Assembly: GCF_001422985.1 (NCBI RefSeq)
Contig: NZ_LMNL01000001.1
Location: 691,151 to 755,150, forward strand
Reading direction: 5' to 3'
DNA: 64,000 bases
Source of the DNA: Methylobacterium sp. Leaf117
GTDB lineage: Bacteria; Pseudomonadota; Alphaproteobacteria; Rhizobiales; Beijerinckiaceae
The translations under genes and the position numbers were made by a program. The notes under the pieces are model-generated. The model did not search any database, was not told where the DNA came from, and saw only the letters and a list, made by a program, of their open reading frames with translations. This document shows, piece by piece, positions 50,374-58,655 of this stretch; the stretch's first letter is position 1, and each line of letters starts with the position of its first letter.

Positions 50374-53372
50374 CGGCTCCCACCGCGGGGCGGACGACCA
50401 CCGCCGCCGGGCCTGCTCCCACCCGGCTTGCTGCCGCCTGCGCCGCCCCGGCTGAAGCCACCCGGCTTGCCACCGCCGGGCTTAGCGAACCCGCCGGGCT
50501 TGCCGAACCCGCCTGGCTTGCCGAACCCGCCGGGCTTGCCACCGGCCTTGAAGCCACCGCCCGGCTTGCCGGCTCCCTGGAAGCCGCTGCGCTCGCCATC
50601 CTGGCGCGCGGAACCGCCCTTGAAGCCGCCGCGATCGCTGCGGTCGGCGCCGGAGCGATCGTTACCCCGAAACCCACTCGGTTTGTCGCTCTGGAAGCCG
50701 CGGGGCTTGTCACCCTGGAAGCCGCTGGGCTTGTCGCCTCGAAAACCGCTGGGCTTGTCGCCCCGGAAACCACTCGGCTTATCGTCCCGACGGTCGTCGC
50801 GAGCCGGCGCGCCACGGGCGGCCGGGCGAGCGCCGCGGGCGTCGTCGCCTTCGGAGCGGTTCGGATGGGTGCGGAAGGGGCCACGCGGGCGGTCCTCTCC
50901 GCCGCGTGGCGGGCCGCGACGCTCGGCGCCGTCCTGAGGCCGGAAATTCCCCCGTTGGCGGTCGTCCTCCCGGCGCGGCGGCCGGCCCTCACCGCCGAAA
51001 CTGCGGGCGGGACGGTCGCCGGCGGAACGGTCCGAACGGTCTTCGGTCTGCCGGAACGGGCGGGCCTGCGCCTCGGCACGGGGGAAGCGGCCCTCGCGGG
51101 GCGCGGCCTCATCACCCCGGCGTCGTCCGGCGCTGTCGCGGCGGTGCGGCTCGGCAGCGGATTCCTGCGGGCTCGACTTCAGCCGCTCCACGAGGACGCG
51201 GCGCTCGCCGGTGCTGATGGCGCCGACACGCTCGCGGCCGCGGACGGCTGCGGCTTCGCGCTCGGCCTTCGGATCGGCACCCCGGCGCGGGATCTTCACC
51301 CGGCGCGGTGCGTCCTCGGCCCGGCCCTCGTCCTCGGCCCGCCAGACCGAGCGGCGCGGACCGGCGCTGTTGCCGCCGGTGGGCACCCGGGCGGGCTTGG
51401 CCGGCGCCATCGGGCGATCGCCGCCGCGGGCGCCGCGCGGCGCCCCGTCGTCGCTGCCATAGGAGTCGCGGCGCTGGGCGGCCGAGGCGCTGCGGGCGGG
51501 CTGCTTGGCCTGCTGCTTCGGCGAGCCGAAGGGCGCGATCGGCTCCCGCACCGGGCTCTCGAAATCGACGCCGGCCTGCTCCGACAGGGCAGGACCGAGC
51601 TGTTCCTTCAGCACCTTGGTGCGAATTTCTTCCGCCAGGCCGGCTTCGAGGTCGCCGAGCTGGAACGGCCCGAACGAGAGCCGGATCAGCCGGTTCACCG
51701 CCAGTCCGAGATGCTCGAGGATGCGCTTGACCTCGCGATTCTTGCCCTCGCGCAAGCCGAGGGTGATCCACAGGTTGTCGCCGGACGACCGGTCGAGGGT
51801 CGCCTCCACCGGCCCGTAATCCATGCCGTCGATGGTCACGCCCCGGCGCAGCTTGTCCAGCTCGGCCTGGGTGGTGTCGCCGTGGGCGCGCACGCGGTAG
51901 CGGCGCAGCCAGCCGGTATCCGGGTGGGCGACGACCTTGGCGAGACCGCCATCGTTGGTCAGGAGCAGAAGCCCCTCGGTGTTGATGTCGAGGCGTCCGA
52001 TCGCCACCACGCGGGGCAGGTCCTCGGGCAGGTTGTCGAAGACGGTCTGGCGGCCCTCGGGATCGCGCGCCGTGGTCACGAGACCGCGGGGCTTGTGGTA
52101 GATCCACAGGCGGGTGCGCTCGCGGGCCGGCAGCGGCTCGCCATCGACGGTGATCCGGTCGTCGGGCGTGACGTTCATCGCCGGCGAGGTCAGCACCCGG
52201 CCGTTGAGGGTGACGCGGCCCTGCTCGATCATCGCCTCGGCATCGCGACGCGAAGCGATGCCCGCGCGGGCAATGGCCTTAGCGATGCGGTCGCCCTCGG
52301 GCGTCCCGGCGTCGCGGGACGGTCCATCGGCGGAGGCTGCCTCGGGCTTCGCGATCGGCGCCTTCACCAGCGGGGTCTTGCGGCGCAGGGGCGCGTCGCC
52401 GCCGCGCGGCATGGCGGCGTGCCGAACCTTGGGCTTTTCCTCGGCCGAAGGCCCGGGAATGCCCGCATCGGTCGCCGGCGCCCAGGCCTCGGCCTTCTCG
52501 GTGGATTTCGGTTCCGGGGCTTGCGGCGGGGTCACCGCGTCAGCGGCCTTCGCCTTGGCGCGCTTGGCTGTTTCGGGCTTGGCTGTCTCGGGCTTGGCTG
52601 TCTCGGGCTTGGCTGTTTCGGATTTGGCAGTCTCGGGCACGCTCGCCACCGGCTCAGCCGTCTGCGTTTCGGGCTGAGACGGCGCAGCTTTCGGCGCCTT
52701 GGATTTGGCGGCTTTGGATTTGGGGGATTCCGGTTTGGCCGCCTCGGAGGCGGGGGCCTCGGATTCGGGCGTCGCCCCCTCGCTCGACGGCGCCGCCTTC
52801 AGCTTCCGGGGCTTGGTCGTCGCGGACTCGTTCGCGCCGGGTTCATCCTTCGCCGCCTCCGACTTCGCCGACTTGGCTGTGTCGGACTTGACCACTTCGG
52901 ACTTGGCCTTCTCGGACACTGCTTTGCGGGACACTGCCGTGTCGGATTTGGCCTTCGCAGGTCCAGGGGCGACGATCTCAGGCGTCGAGGTATCGGCTGT
53001 TGCGTTGCCGGCCTTGGCAGACTTGCCGGCTGCAGCCTTGGTCTTGGAGGCTTTCGCTTCGGATGCGTCGGTCATCGAGGGGCCAGCCTTCGAGGAACCA
53101 GCCTTCGAGGAACCAGCCTTCGAGGAACCAGCCTTGGCATCGAAAACCTTGCCATCAGACGCCTTGCCGCCGGCCCCTTTGGCGTCAGACGCCTTGGCGC
53201 TCGAAGACTTCGTCTTCACGGGCTGGCTCGCGGAGGCCGCGGGTGGCGCAGCAACGGGCGGAGTCGCGCCGGTCTCGGGTGCTGCCTTCGTCGAGGCCTT
53301 GGCCTTCGAACGGGAAATCTTGGCAGGCGCGTCCTCGGACCCGCCCATCGTCTTATCAGTCTTGTCGGTCAT
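50370..53372 (-). CDS. rluB: RluB-type pseudouridine synthase with giant low-complexity tails
   Basis: 1000 residues from the ATG at 53372, with GGGGCAGG upstream; typical RluB is 250-300. The catalytic core spans about 361-595: S4 domain (IAKAIARAGIASRRDAEAMIEQGRVTL), then GRLDINTEGLLLLTNDG with the catalytic Asp462 and NREVKRILEHLGL. It isomerises uridine in 23S rRNA. Residues 1-360 are Lys/Ala/Ser/Glu/Thr repeats (AGSSK, PETAK), and about 595-1000 are Arg/Gly-rich with GFRGDKPSGFRGDKPS and KPGGFGKPGGF repeats, like RNA-binding RGG tails. DNA repeats of 15 bp underlie both. Confidence 0.93.
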   Translation of the reverse strand: MTDKTDKTMGGSEDAPAKISRSKAKASTKAAPETGATPPVAAPPAASASQPVKTKSSSAKASDAKGAGGKASDGKVFDAKAGSSKAGSSKAGSSKAGPSMTDASEAKASKTKAAAGKSAKAGNATADTSTPEIVAPGPAKAKSDTAVSRKAVSEKAKSEVVKSDTAKSAKSEAAKDEPGANESATTKPRKLKAAPSSEGATPESEAPASEAAKPESPKSKAAKSKAPKAAPSQPETQTAEPVASVPETAKSETAKPETAKPETAKPETAKRAKAKAADAVTPPQAPEPKSTEKAEAWAPATDAGIPGPSAEEKPKVRHAAMPRGGDAPLRRKTPLVKAPIAKPEAASADGPSRDAGTPEGDRIAKAIARAGIASRRDAEAMIEQGRVTLNGRVLTSPAMNVTPDDRITVDGEPLPARERTRLWIYHKPRGLVTTARDPEGRQTVFDNLPEDLPRVVAIGRLDINTEGLLLLTNDGGLAKVVAHPDTGWLRRYRVRAHGDTTQAELDKLRRGVTIDGMDYGPVEATLDRSSGDNLWITLGLREGKNREVKRILEHLGLAVNRLIRLSFGPFQLGDLEAGLAEEIRTKVLKEQLGPALSEQAGVDFESPVREPIAPFGSPKQQAKQPARSASAAQRRDSYGSDDGAPRGARGGDRPMAPAKPARVPTGGNSAGPRRSVWRAEDEGRAEDAPRRVKIPRRGADPKAEREAAAVRGRERVGAISTGERRVLVERLKSSPQESAAEPHRRDSAGRRRGDEAAPREGRFPRAEAQARPFRQTEDRSDRSAGDRPARSFGGEGRPPRREDDRQRGNFRPQDGAERRGPPRGGEDRPRGPFRTHPNRSEGDDARGARPAARGAPARDDRRDDKPSGFRGDKPSGFRGDKPSGFQGDKPRGFQSDKPSGFRGNDRSGADRSDRGGFKGGSARQDGERSGFQGAGKPGGGFKAGGKPGGFGKPGGFGKPGGFAKPGGGKPGGFSRGGAGGSKPGGSRPGGGGRPPRGGSR

Positions 53373-53461
53373 GCCTGCCCCATAACAGAGCGGACGCGTT
53401 GTTGCGAGTGATCCCGCGCGCTTGAGCCGCGGGTTCGCGCTAAGACCGGGCCCCACACGCG

Positions 53462-53484
53462 AAAAGGCGGCTCGCGCCGCCTTT
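53462..53484 (-). terminator. Intrinsic terminator of the csbD-type gene
   Basis: A 9-bp stem AAAGGCGGC/GCCGCCTTT (53463-53471 with 53476-53484) with a TCGC loop; read leftward it ends in a T-run. It lies between the CsbD stop (53539) and the rluB start. Confidence 0.75.
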
Positions 53485-53538
53485 CCTGTCCCGCCTGACG
53501 GCGCCGCCCGCGTGAGGGGGCGCGCGGTCTGGAGGTGC

Positions 53539-53742
53539 TTAGAGCTTGCTCTTCACGGTGTCGGCAGCGTTCTTCACGCCGTCCTTGGCATCGCCGACCG
53601 TCTTCTGGGCTTCGCCCTTCAGCTCCTGGGCCTTACCCTCGGCCTTCAGCTTGTCGTTGTCGGTAACGTTGCCGATACCCTGCTTGACGTTGCCGACGGC
53701 CTCGTTGGCGAGACCCTTGATCTTGTCGGTGGTGCTGCTCAT
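53539..53742 (-). CDS. CsbD-family stress protein
   Basis: 67 residues from the ATG at 53742, behind GAGGAG. The whole length is the CsbD domain: [19 protein letters not shown] then [21 protein letters not shown], hydrophilic four-helix type. CsbD proteins rise under general stress in many bacteria but their action is unknown. A terminator follows. Diverges from the tadA gene. Confidence 0.93.
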   Translation of the reverse strand: MSSTTDKIKGLANEAVGNVKQGIGNVTDNDKLKAEGKAQELKGEAQKTVGDAKDGVKNAADTVKSKL

Positions 53743-53898
53743 CGTGCGCTCCTCGTCTGTCGTTGGCAGCCGAACCATTCATCGATCCAGCCGCATCGGG
53801 CTTTCCAACGGCCACGTCACGGCGATGTTCCCAGGCGTAACATTCGCATGGGTTAACGTTGGTTTCCGTGGTTTGCCGAACGCGCTACGCTTTTCCCG

Positions 53899-54387
53899 AT
53901 GTCCGAACCGATCCCCGTCTTTCCCCCGACCCACCTAGACGCTGACGATCCCTTAAGCCTCGCCTTCGATGCCGCGCGAAAGGCGGCGGCGGAGGGCGAG
54001 GTCCCGGTCGGGGCCGTGGTGGTGAAGGACGGGGCGGTGATCGCGGTGGCGCACAATCGGCCGCTGGGCCTGCGCGATCCGACGGCCCATGCGGAGATCC
54101 TGGCGATCCGCGCGGCCTGTCTCGCCCTCGGTGACGAGCGCCTCAGCGGATGCGACCTCTACGTGACGCTCGAACCCTGCGCGATGTGCGCGGGGGCGAT
54201 CTCCTTCGCCCGTATCCGGCGCCTGTATTTCGGGGCCTACGACGCCAAGGGCGGTGCGGTGGAGCACGGACCGCGCTTCTTCGCGCAGCCGACCTGCCAT
54301 CACAGCCCCGAAATCTATGGCGGCTTCCGCGAGACGGAAGCCGCCGACCTGCTGCGCAGCTTCTTCGCAAACCGCCGCGAGCGCTGA
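53899..54387 (+). CDS. tadA: tRNA adenosine-34 deaminase
   Basis: 162 residues. The zinc site is complete: His and catalytic Glu in TAHAEILAIR, and Cys-x-x-Cys in EPCAMCAGA; the chain has the extended TadA ending RFFAQPTCHHSPEIYGG. It converts A34 to inosine in tRNA-Arg(ACG), an essential step for decoding. Ends four bases from the convergent hypothetical gene. Confidence 0.92.
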   Translation: MSEPIPVFPPTHLDADDPLSLAFDAARKAAAEGEVPVGAVVVKDGAVIAVAHNRPLGLRDPTAHAEILAIRAACLALGDERLSGCDLYVTLEPCAMCAGAISFARIRRLYFGAYDAKGGAVEHGPRFFAQPTCHHSPEIYGGFRETEAADLLRSFFANRRER

Positions 54388-54391
54388 ACCC

Positions 54392-54700
54392 TCAACTTCC
54401 GCCGGCGCCCCCGCCGCCGCCGGTGTTGGCGATCGGCTTCTGGTTCTGCTCGGCATTGCCGGAGGCGGCCGAATTGTTCGAGATGCTCGACGCGCCGGTG
54501 GCTCCGGGCGCGATGGTCCCGACCGAACCCGGACCGCCATTGTCGATGCCGCCGGGCTTGACCACCGGGCCGCCCGCGACCCCGGGCGCCGTCAGGCGTG
54601 GCGGCCCGGGCTGCTTGATCTCGGCCGGCGCATTGCCCTGGGCGAGGGTGAAAGACGTGCTGGCCAGAACCAGCGCGAGCGTGGTGGGGATGATCCGCAT
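54392..54700 (-). CDS. Exported hypothetical protein, Gly-rich
   Basis: 102 residues from the ATG at 54700 (GAGGGACC upstream). Signal peptide ends at FTLAQG; the rest is Pro/Gly/Asn/Ala-rich, ending with a GGGGGAGGS-type run, and seems disordered. Not recognised as any family. Probably periplasmic. Convergent with tadA. Confidence 0.6.
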   Translation of the reverse strand: MRIIPTTLALVLASTSFTLAQGNAPAEIKQPGPPRLTAPGVAGGPVVKPGGIDNGGPGSVGTIAPGATGASSISNNSAASGNAEQNQKPIANTGGGGGAGGS

Positions 54701-54796
54701 GAGGTCCCTCCGAGCTGAGTGTGACACCATCAGTCTCAGACCAACACAGACCATCCCCGGCGGTTTCAAGCTTTGCCGGCGTCGGATGCGCCGGCG

Positions 54797-56284
54797 TCAG
54801 GCCGCTGCCAAAGGTTTCGAGACGTCCTCCAGGGATTTGCCTTCCGCCGCCGTGCCGAACAGGCCGCCGACAATAGCCGCCACCGCCATCAGGGCCGCGC
54901 CGATCAGGTAGCCGATCAGCACGTTGTCGCGTGAGCCGGTCTCCACCAGAGCGCCGAACAGGAGCGGACCGGAGACACCGCCGATGCCGGTGCCGAGCGC
55001 ATAGAACACCGCGATGGCGAGCGCCCGGATCTCCAGCGGGAAGGTCTCGGCCACGGTGAGATAGGCCGCACTCGCCGCTGCCGAAGCGAAGAAGAACACC
55101 ACCATCCAGGCCGCGGTCTGGCCCACCGGCCCGAACACCTCGATCTTGAACAGGTAGCCGGTGATCGTGAGCAGAACCGCCGAAATGCCGTAGGTGAAGG
55201 CGATCATCGGGCGTCGGCCGATCGTGTCGAACAGACGTCCGAGGAGCAGCGGACCGAGGAAGGAGCCCAGCGCGAATGGCAGCAGGTACCAGCCGACATG
55301 GTCGCCCGGCACGCCGTAGAACCGTTGCAGCACCAGCGCGTAGGTGAAGAACAGAGCGTTGTAGAAGAACGCCTGCGCCACCATCAGGGCCAGACCCACC
55401 AGGGTCTGTTTGCGATGGCCGACCAGCATGGTGCCGAACACCTCCTTGAGGGGGGTGTGGCTGCGGGTCCTCAGCTTCATGCGCTTGCCCTCGTCGATGG
55501 GCGGCAGGGTGTGGCCCTCGTCGGTGAAGCGCTTCTCGATGCCGGTGACGACGCGGTCGGCCTCGGCGACGTAGCCGTGGGTGGCGAGCCAGCGCGGGCT
55601 TTCCGGAATCCAGGTGCGCAGGAGGAGGATCACCAGGCCGATGCCGCCGCCGACGAAGAAGGCGATGCGCCAGCCCCAGGCCGGGTCGATCATGCCCGGA
55701 CGCAGCACCACGATGGACAGGAACGAGCCCATCGCGGCGCCGATCCAGAAGGAGCCGTTGATCACGAGGTCGGTCCAGCCGCGCACGCGGGCCGGGACCA
55801 GTTCCTGGATGGTCGAGTTGATGGCGGTATACTCGCCGCCGATGCCGGCCCCGGTCAGGAAGCGGAACAGGCAGAAGCTGTAGATATCCCACGACAGCCC
55901 CGTCGCGGCGGTCGCCGCGAGGTACAGCGCCAGGGTGATGAAGAAGAGTTTCTTGCGGCCGATGCGGTCGGTGAGCCAGCCGAAGCCCAGCGCGCCCGTG
56001 ACGGCGCCGACGAGGTAGGAACTGGCCGCGAGCCCGATGTCGAATTCGGTGAAGCTCATGGGCTCGGCCCGCAGCGCCCCCACGAGGGAGCCCGCCAGTG
56101 TCACTTCGAGGCCGTCGAGCACCCAGGTGATGCCGAGCGCCACGATGACGAGGACGTGGAAGCGCCCCCAGGGCAGGCGGTCGAGCCGGGCGGAGATGTC
56201 GGTGTCGATCACGGTGCCCATCGGGACCCGTTCCGGCGCCGCGCCTTGCGCGCCACCCCGTTCCGCCACGGCTCTGGTTGCCAT
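54797..56284 (-). CDS. MFS sugar-porter-type transporter
   Basis: 495 residues with 12 transmembrane helices. The conserved loop after TM2, GFGWLTDRIGRKKLF, and the second-half repeat GRLFDTIGRRPMI are MFS A-motifs; FLTGAGIGGEYTAINSTIQEL is the sugar-porter/NiaP-like segment. The central cytosolic loop (about residues 235-290) is charged. It imports or exports a small carbon compound with protons; which one is unknown. Single gene, with an unrelated exported protein gene upstream. Confidence 0.88.
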   Translation of the reverse strand: MATRAVAERGGAQGAAPERVPMGTVIDTDISARLDRLPWGRFHVLVIVALGITWVLDGLEVTLAGSLVGALRAEPMSFTEFDIGLAASSYLVGAVTGALGFGWLTDRIGRKKLFFITLALYLAATAATGLSWDIYSFCLFRFLTGAGIGGEYTAINSTIQELVPARVRGWTDLVINGSFWIGAAMGSFLSIVVLRPGMIDPAWGWRIAFFVGGGIGLVILLLRTWIPESPRWLATHGYVAEADRVVTGIEKRFTDEGHTLPPIDEGKRMKLRTRSHTPLKEVFGTMLVGHRKQTLVGLALMVAQAFFYNALFFTYALVLQRFYGVPGDHVGWYLLPFALGSFLGPLLLGRLFDTIGRRPMIAFTYGISAVLLTITGYLFKIEVFGPVGQTAAWMVVFFFASAAASAAYLTVAETFPLEIRALAIAVFYALGTGIGGVSGPLLFGALVETGSRDNVLIGYLIGAALMAVAAIVGGLFGTAAEGKSLEDVSKPLAAA

Positions 56285-56393
56285 CGAACCCTCATTAACC
56301 TTGTATCACGACAGTTGTTGGCAATCCGCGCCGCGCCCCGGGAGTTCCGCCAAGCTTCGCCCGAACGGTTAAAGACTTTTGGCTGAATTCGGG

Positions 56394-56669
56394 ATGTTCG
56401 ACCGGACGCCCCCGATGCCTTCCTGCTTCTTCCGCCGACCCTTCCGCCTGATCCTCGCCGTCACCGCCCTCGGGGTCATGCCCGCCGCGGCGTCGGAGGC
56501 GGGGCGCGGTCCCGCTTCGGGCAATCCCGATCCGTGGCGCCTGCGAACGAGGGACGTGGCCGTGGCGACCCTCGACGGGCGCGCCGGGAAAACCCGGCCG
56601 GCCTCCGCGATCCCGGAGGCGCGGCGCGTGGTCCGGGTGGTCTATCCCGGCCTTACCGAGCCGCGCTGA
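56394..56669 (+). CDS. Exported hypothetical protein
   Basis: 91 residues from the ATG at 56394; ATG at 56415 would also keep the signal peptide, which ends near PAAASEAG. The mature part is short and basic (WRLRTRDVAVATLDGRAG, RRVVRVVYPGL). Its last 17 bases overlap the end of the opposite permease gene. Weakly supported. Confidence 0.45.
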   Translation: MFDRTPPMPSCFFRRPFRLILAVTALGVMPAAASEAGRGPASGNPDPWRLRTRDVAVATLDGRAGKTRPASAIPEARRVVRVVYPGLTEPR

Positions 56670-57735
56670 GACGCGGGTCGAGGGCATCGGCGAGGCCGTC
56701 GCCGAGGACGTTGAGCGCCACCAGCGTGGCGACCAGGAACCCCGCCGGGGCGGCGAGCATCCAGGGCGCCGATTCGATGGCGCGCGAGCCCTCGGCGATG
56801 AGGGCGCCCCAGCTCGTGGACGGCTCCTGCACGCCGAGGCCGAGAAAGGACAGGAAGCTCTCCAGCAGGATCACCCGGGGCACCAGGAGGGTCGCCGCCA
56901 CGGTGACGGGTCCGAGGGTGTTCGGCACGATGTGCCGCCGCAGGATCGCCCCGGTGGAGAGACCGAGCGCCTCGGCCGCCCGCACGAAGTCGCGGTGGCG
57001 CAGCGACAGGGTCTGCGCCCGGGTGATGCGGGCCATGTCGAGCCATTCCACCGCCCCGATGGCGACCAGGATCAGCCCGAGCCCGGCCCGGAAGAACACC
57101 AGCAGCAGGATGACGAAGAACACGAATGGCAGGGCGTAGAGCCCGTCGACGAGCCGCATCATCGCGGCGTCGACCCGGCCGCCGGCATAGCCCGCCACCG
57201 CCCCGTAGGTGACCCCGATGAGGAGAGCGACGCCGGTGGCGACGAGGCCGATCAGGAGCGAGACGCGGCCGGCGACGAGGCTGCGGCTGAGGAGGTCGCG
57301 CCCGAGCATGTCGGTGCCGAGGGGAAACACCAGCCGCCGCACCGGCGCCTCGACCACGAGGCGGCGCCCCTCCGCCGCGCGCGAGACGACGGTGGCGGGG
57401 CCGAACAGGTCCGAGCGGGGCAGGTAGCTGAGCGCCCGCTCGTTGATCGGGGTCGCCGCCGACAGGATGACGTACAGGACCCCGTCCGCGACCCGGATGT
57501 CCTCGGCCGTCACCCGCATGCGGAAGGCGAGGCGCTCCACCGCGGGGGCGATCGTCTCAGGGCGCGGATGGGGCGAGAGCGAAGGCGGGGTGCGCACGAG
57601 GTCGGGATAGATCCGCGCCGGATCGTGCCCGGTGAGCAACGGGCCGACGAGGCACGCGAGGGCGATCAGCACCAGGACCGCGAGGGCCGCGACGGCGCCC
57701 GGGTCGCGGACGAGGCGCCCGAGGGCGCGCCTCAC
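56653..57735 (-). CDS. Peptide-type ABC transporter permease (OppC-like)
   Basis: 360 residues, GTG start overlapping the upstream permease stop. N-terminal TM helix then a long periplasmic stretch (about 35-130), and a permease domain beginning GTDMLGRDLLSRSL with the conserved EAA-type loop FVRAAEALGLSTGAILRRHI. This is the OppC/DppC group of oligopeptide or dipeptide importers. It works with the OppB-like permease and OppA-like binding protein encoded before it. No ATPase gene follows. Confidence 0.92.
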   Translation of the reverse strand: MRRALGRLVRDPGAVAALAVLVLIALACLVGPLLTGHDPARIYPDLVRTPPSLSPHPRPETIAPAVERLAFRMRVTAEDIRVADGVLYVILSAATPINERALSYLPRSDLFGPATVVSRAAEGRRLVVEAPVRRLVFPLGTDMLGRDLLSRSLVAGRVSLLIGLVATGVALLIGVTYGAVAGYAGGRVDAAMMRLVDGLYALPFVFFVILLLVFFRAGLGLILVAIGAVEWLDMARITRAQTLSLRHRDFVRAAEALGLSTGAILRRHIVPNTLGPVTVAATLLVPRVILLESFLSFLGLGVQEPSTSWGALIAEGSRAIESAPWMLAAPAGFLVATLVALNVLGDGLADALDPRLSAAR

Positions 57736-58655
57736 CGGGCGGCCCTGAGGCGCGGGTCGAGGAGGCCGGAGAGGAGGTCGGCCACGAGGTTGAGAACGAT
57801 GACGAACAGCGCCACCAGCACGACGGTGCCCATCACCAGGGTGTAGTCGCGGTTCAGCGCCCCATCGACGAAGTAGCGGCCGATGCCGGGCAGGCCGAAG
57901 ATGGTCTCCACCACCACCGACCCGGTGAGCAGGGAGGCCGCCGTCGGCCCGAGGATCGCCACGACCGGCAGCAGGGCGCCGCGCAGGGCGTGGCGGGCGA
58001 TGCGCCGGGGCGGCAGGCCCATGGCGCGCTGGGTGCGGATCGGCTGGGCCGCCAGGACCTCCGCCATCGACGCGCGGGTGAGCCGGGCGAGCGCCCCGAC
58101 CTGGGGCAGCGCCAGGGTGATCACCGGCAGGACGAGGTTGGCCGGGGCACCGTTCTCCCAGCTGCCCACCGGCAGCCAGCGTAAAGACAGGCCGAAGACG
58201 ATCTGCAGCAGGGGCGCCACCACGAAGGTCGGCACCGCCAGGGTGAGACCGGCCAGCAGGCCGACCAAGCGGTCGACCAGGCTGCCCCGGCGGAAAGCCG
58301 CGAAGGCGCCGAGCCCGATGCCCAGCACAAGGGCGAGCGCCAGGGCGAGGGCGCCCAACGTCATCGAGACGGGCAGGCCACGGGCGAACAGGTCGCCGAC
58401 GGTGAGGTCGCGAAACGAGAATGACGGCCCGAAATCGCCGGTCAGCAGGGCGGCGAGGTAGCGCCCGTATTGGACGATCAGCGGCTGGTCGAGGCCGTAG
58501 ACCCGGGCGAGGTTGGCCATGGCGGCCGGGGGCAGGGGGCGTTCGAGGTCGAAGGGGCCGCCGGGGGCGAGCCGGATCAGGAAGAAGCTCACGGTGACGA
58601 CGGCGAGCAGGGTCGGGACCGTCTGAACCAGACGGCGCAGCACGAAACCGATCAC
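57732..58655 (-). CDS. Peptide-type ABC transporter permease (OppB-like)
   Basis: 307 residues. Typical OppB/DppB start (RRLVQTVPTLLAVVTVSFFLIR) with six TM helices and the EAA loop IRTQRAMGLPPRRIARHALR. Its ATG overlaps the binding-protein stop (ATGA). Partner of the OppC-like permease in the inner membrane. Confidence 0.93.
   Translation of the reverse strand: MIGFVLRRLVQTVPTLLAVVTVSFFLIRLAPGGPFDLERPLPPAAMANLARVYGLDQPLIVQYGRYLAALLTGDFGPSFSFRDLTVGDLFARGLPVSMTLGALALALALVLGIGLGAFAAFRRGSLVDRLVGLLAGLTLAVPTFVVAPLLQIVFGLSLRWLPVGSWENGAPANLVLPVITLALPQVGALARLTRASMAEVLAAQPIRTQRAMGLPPRRIARHALRGALLPVVAILGPTAASLLTGSVVVETIFGLPGIGRYFVDGALNRDYTLVMGTVVLVALFVIVLNLVADLLSGLLDPRLRAAR

Noticed and set aside
52560..53130. 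Regular 15-bp repeats that could suggest an array
   Set aside because: Units are in-frame codon repeats of the rluB-type gene with no spacer diversity, so not a CRISPR.
50865..53411. Plus-strand ORF opposite the rluB-type gene
   Set aside because: Shadow of the repetitive coding sequence; its apparent Gly/Phe repeats are antisense copies of the rluB-type repeats.
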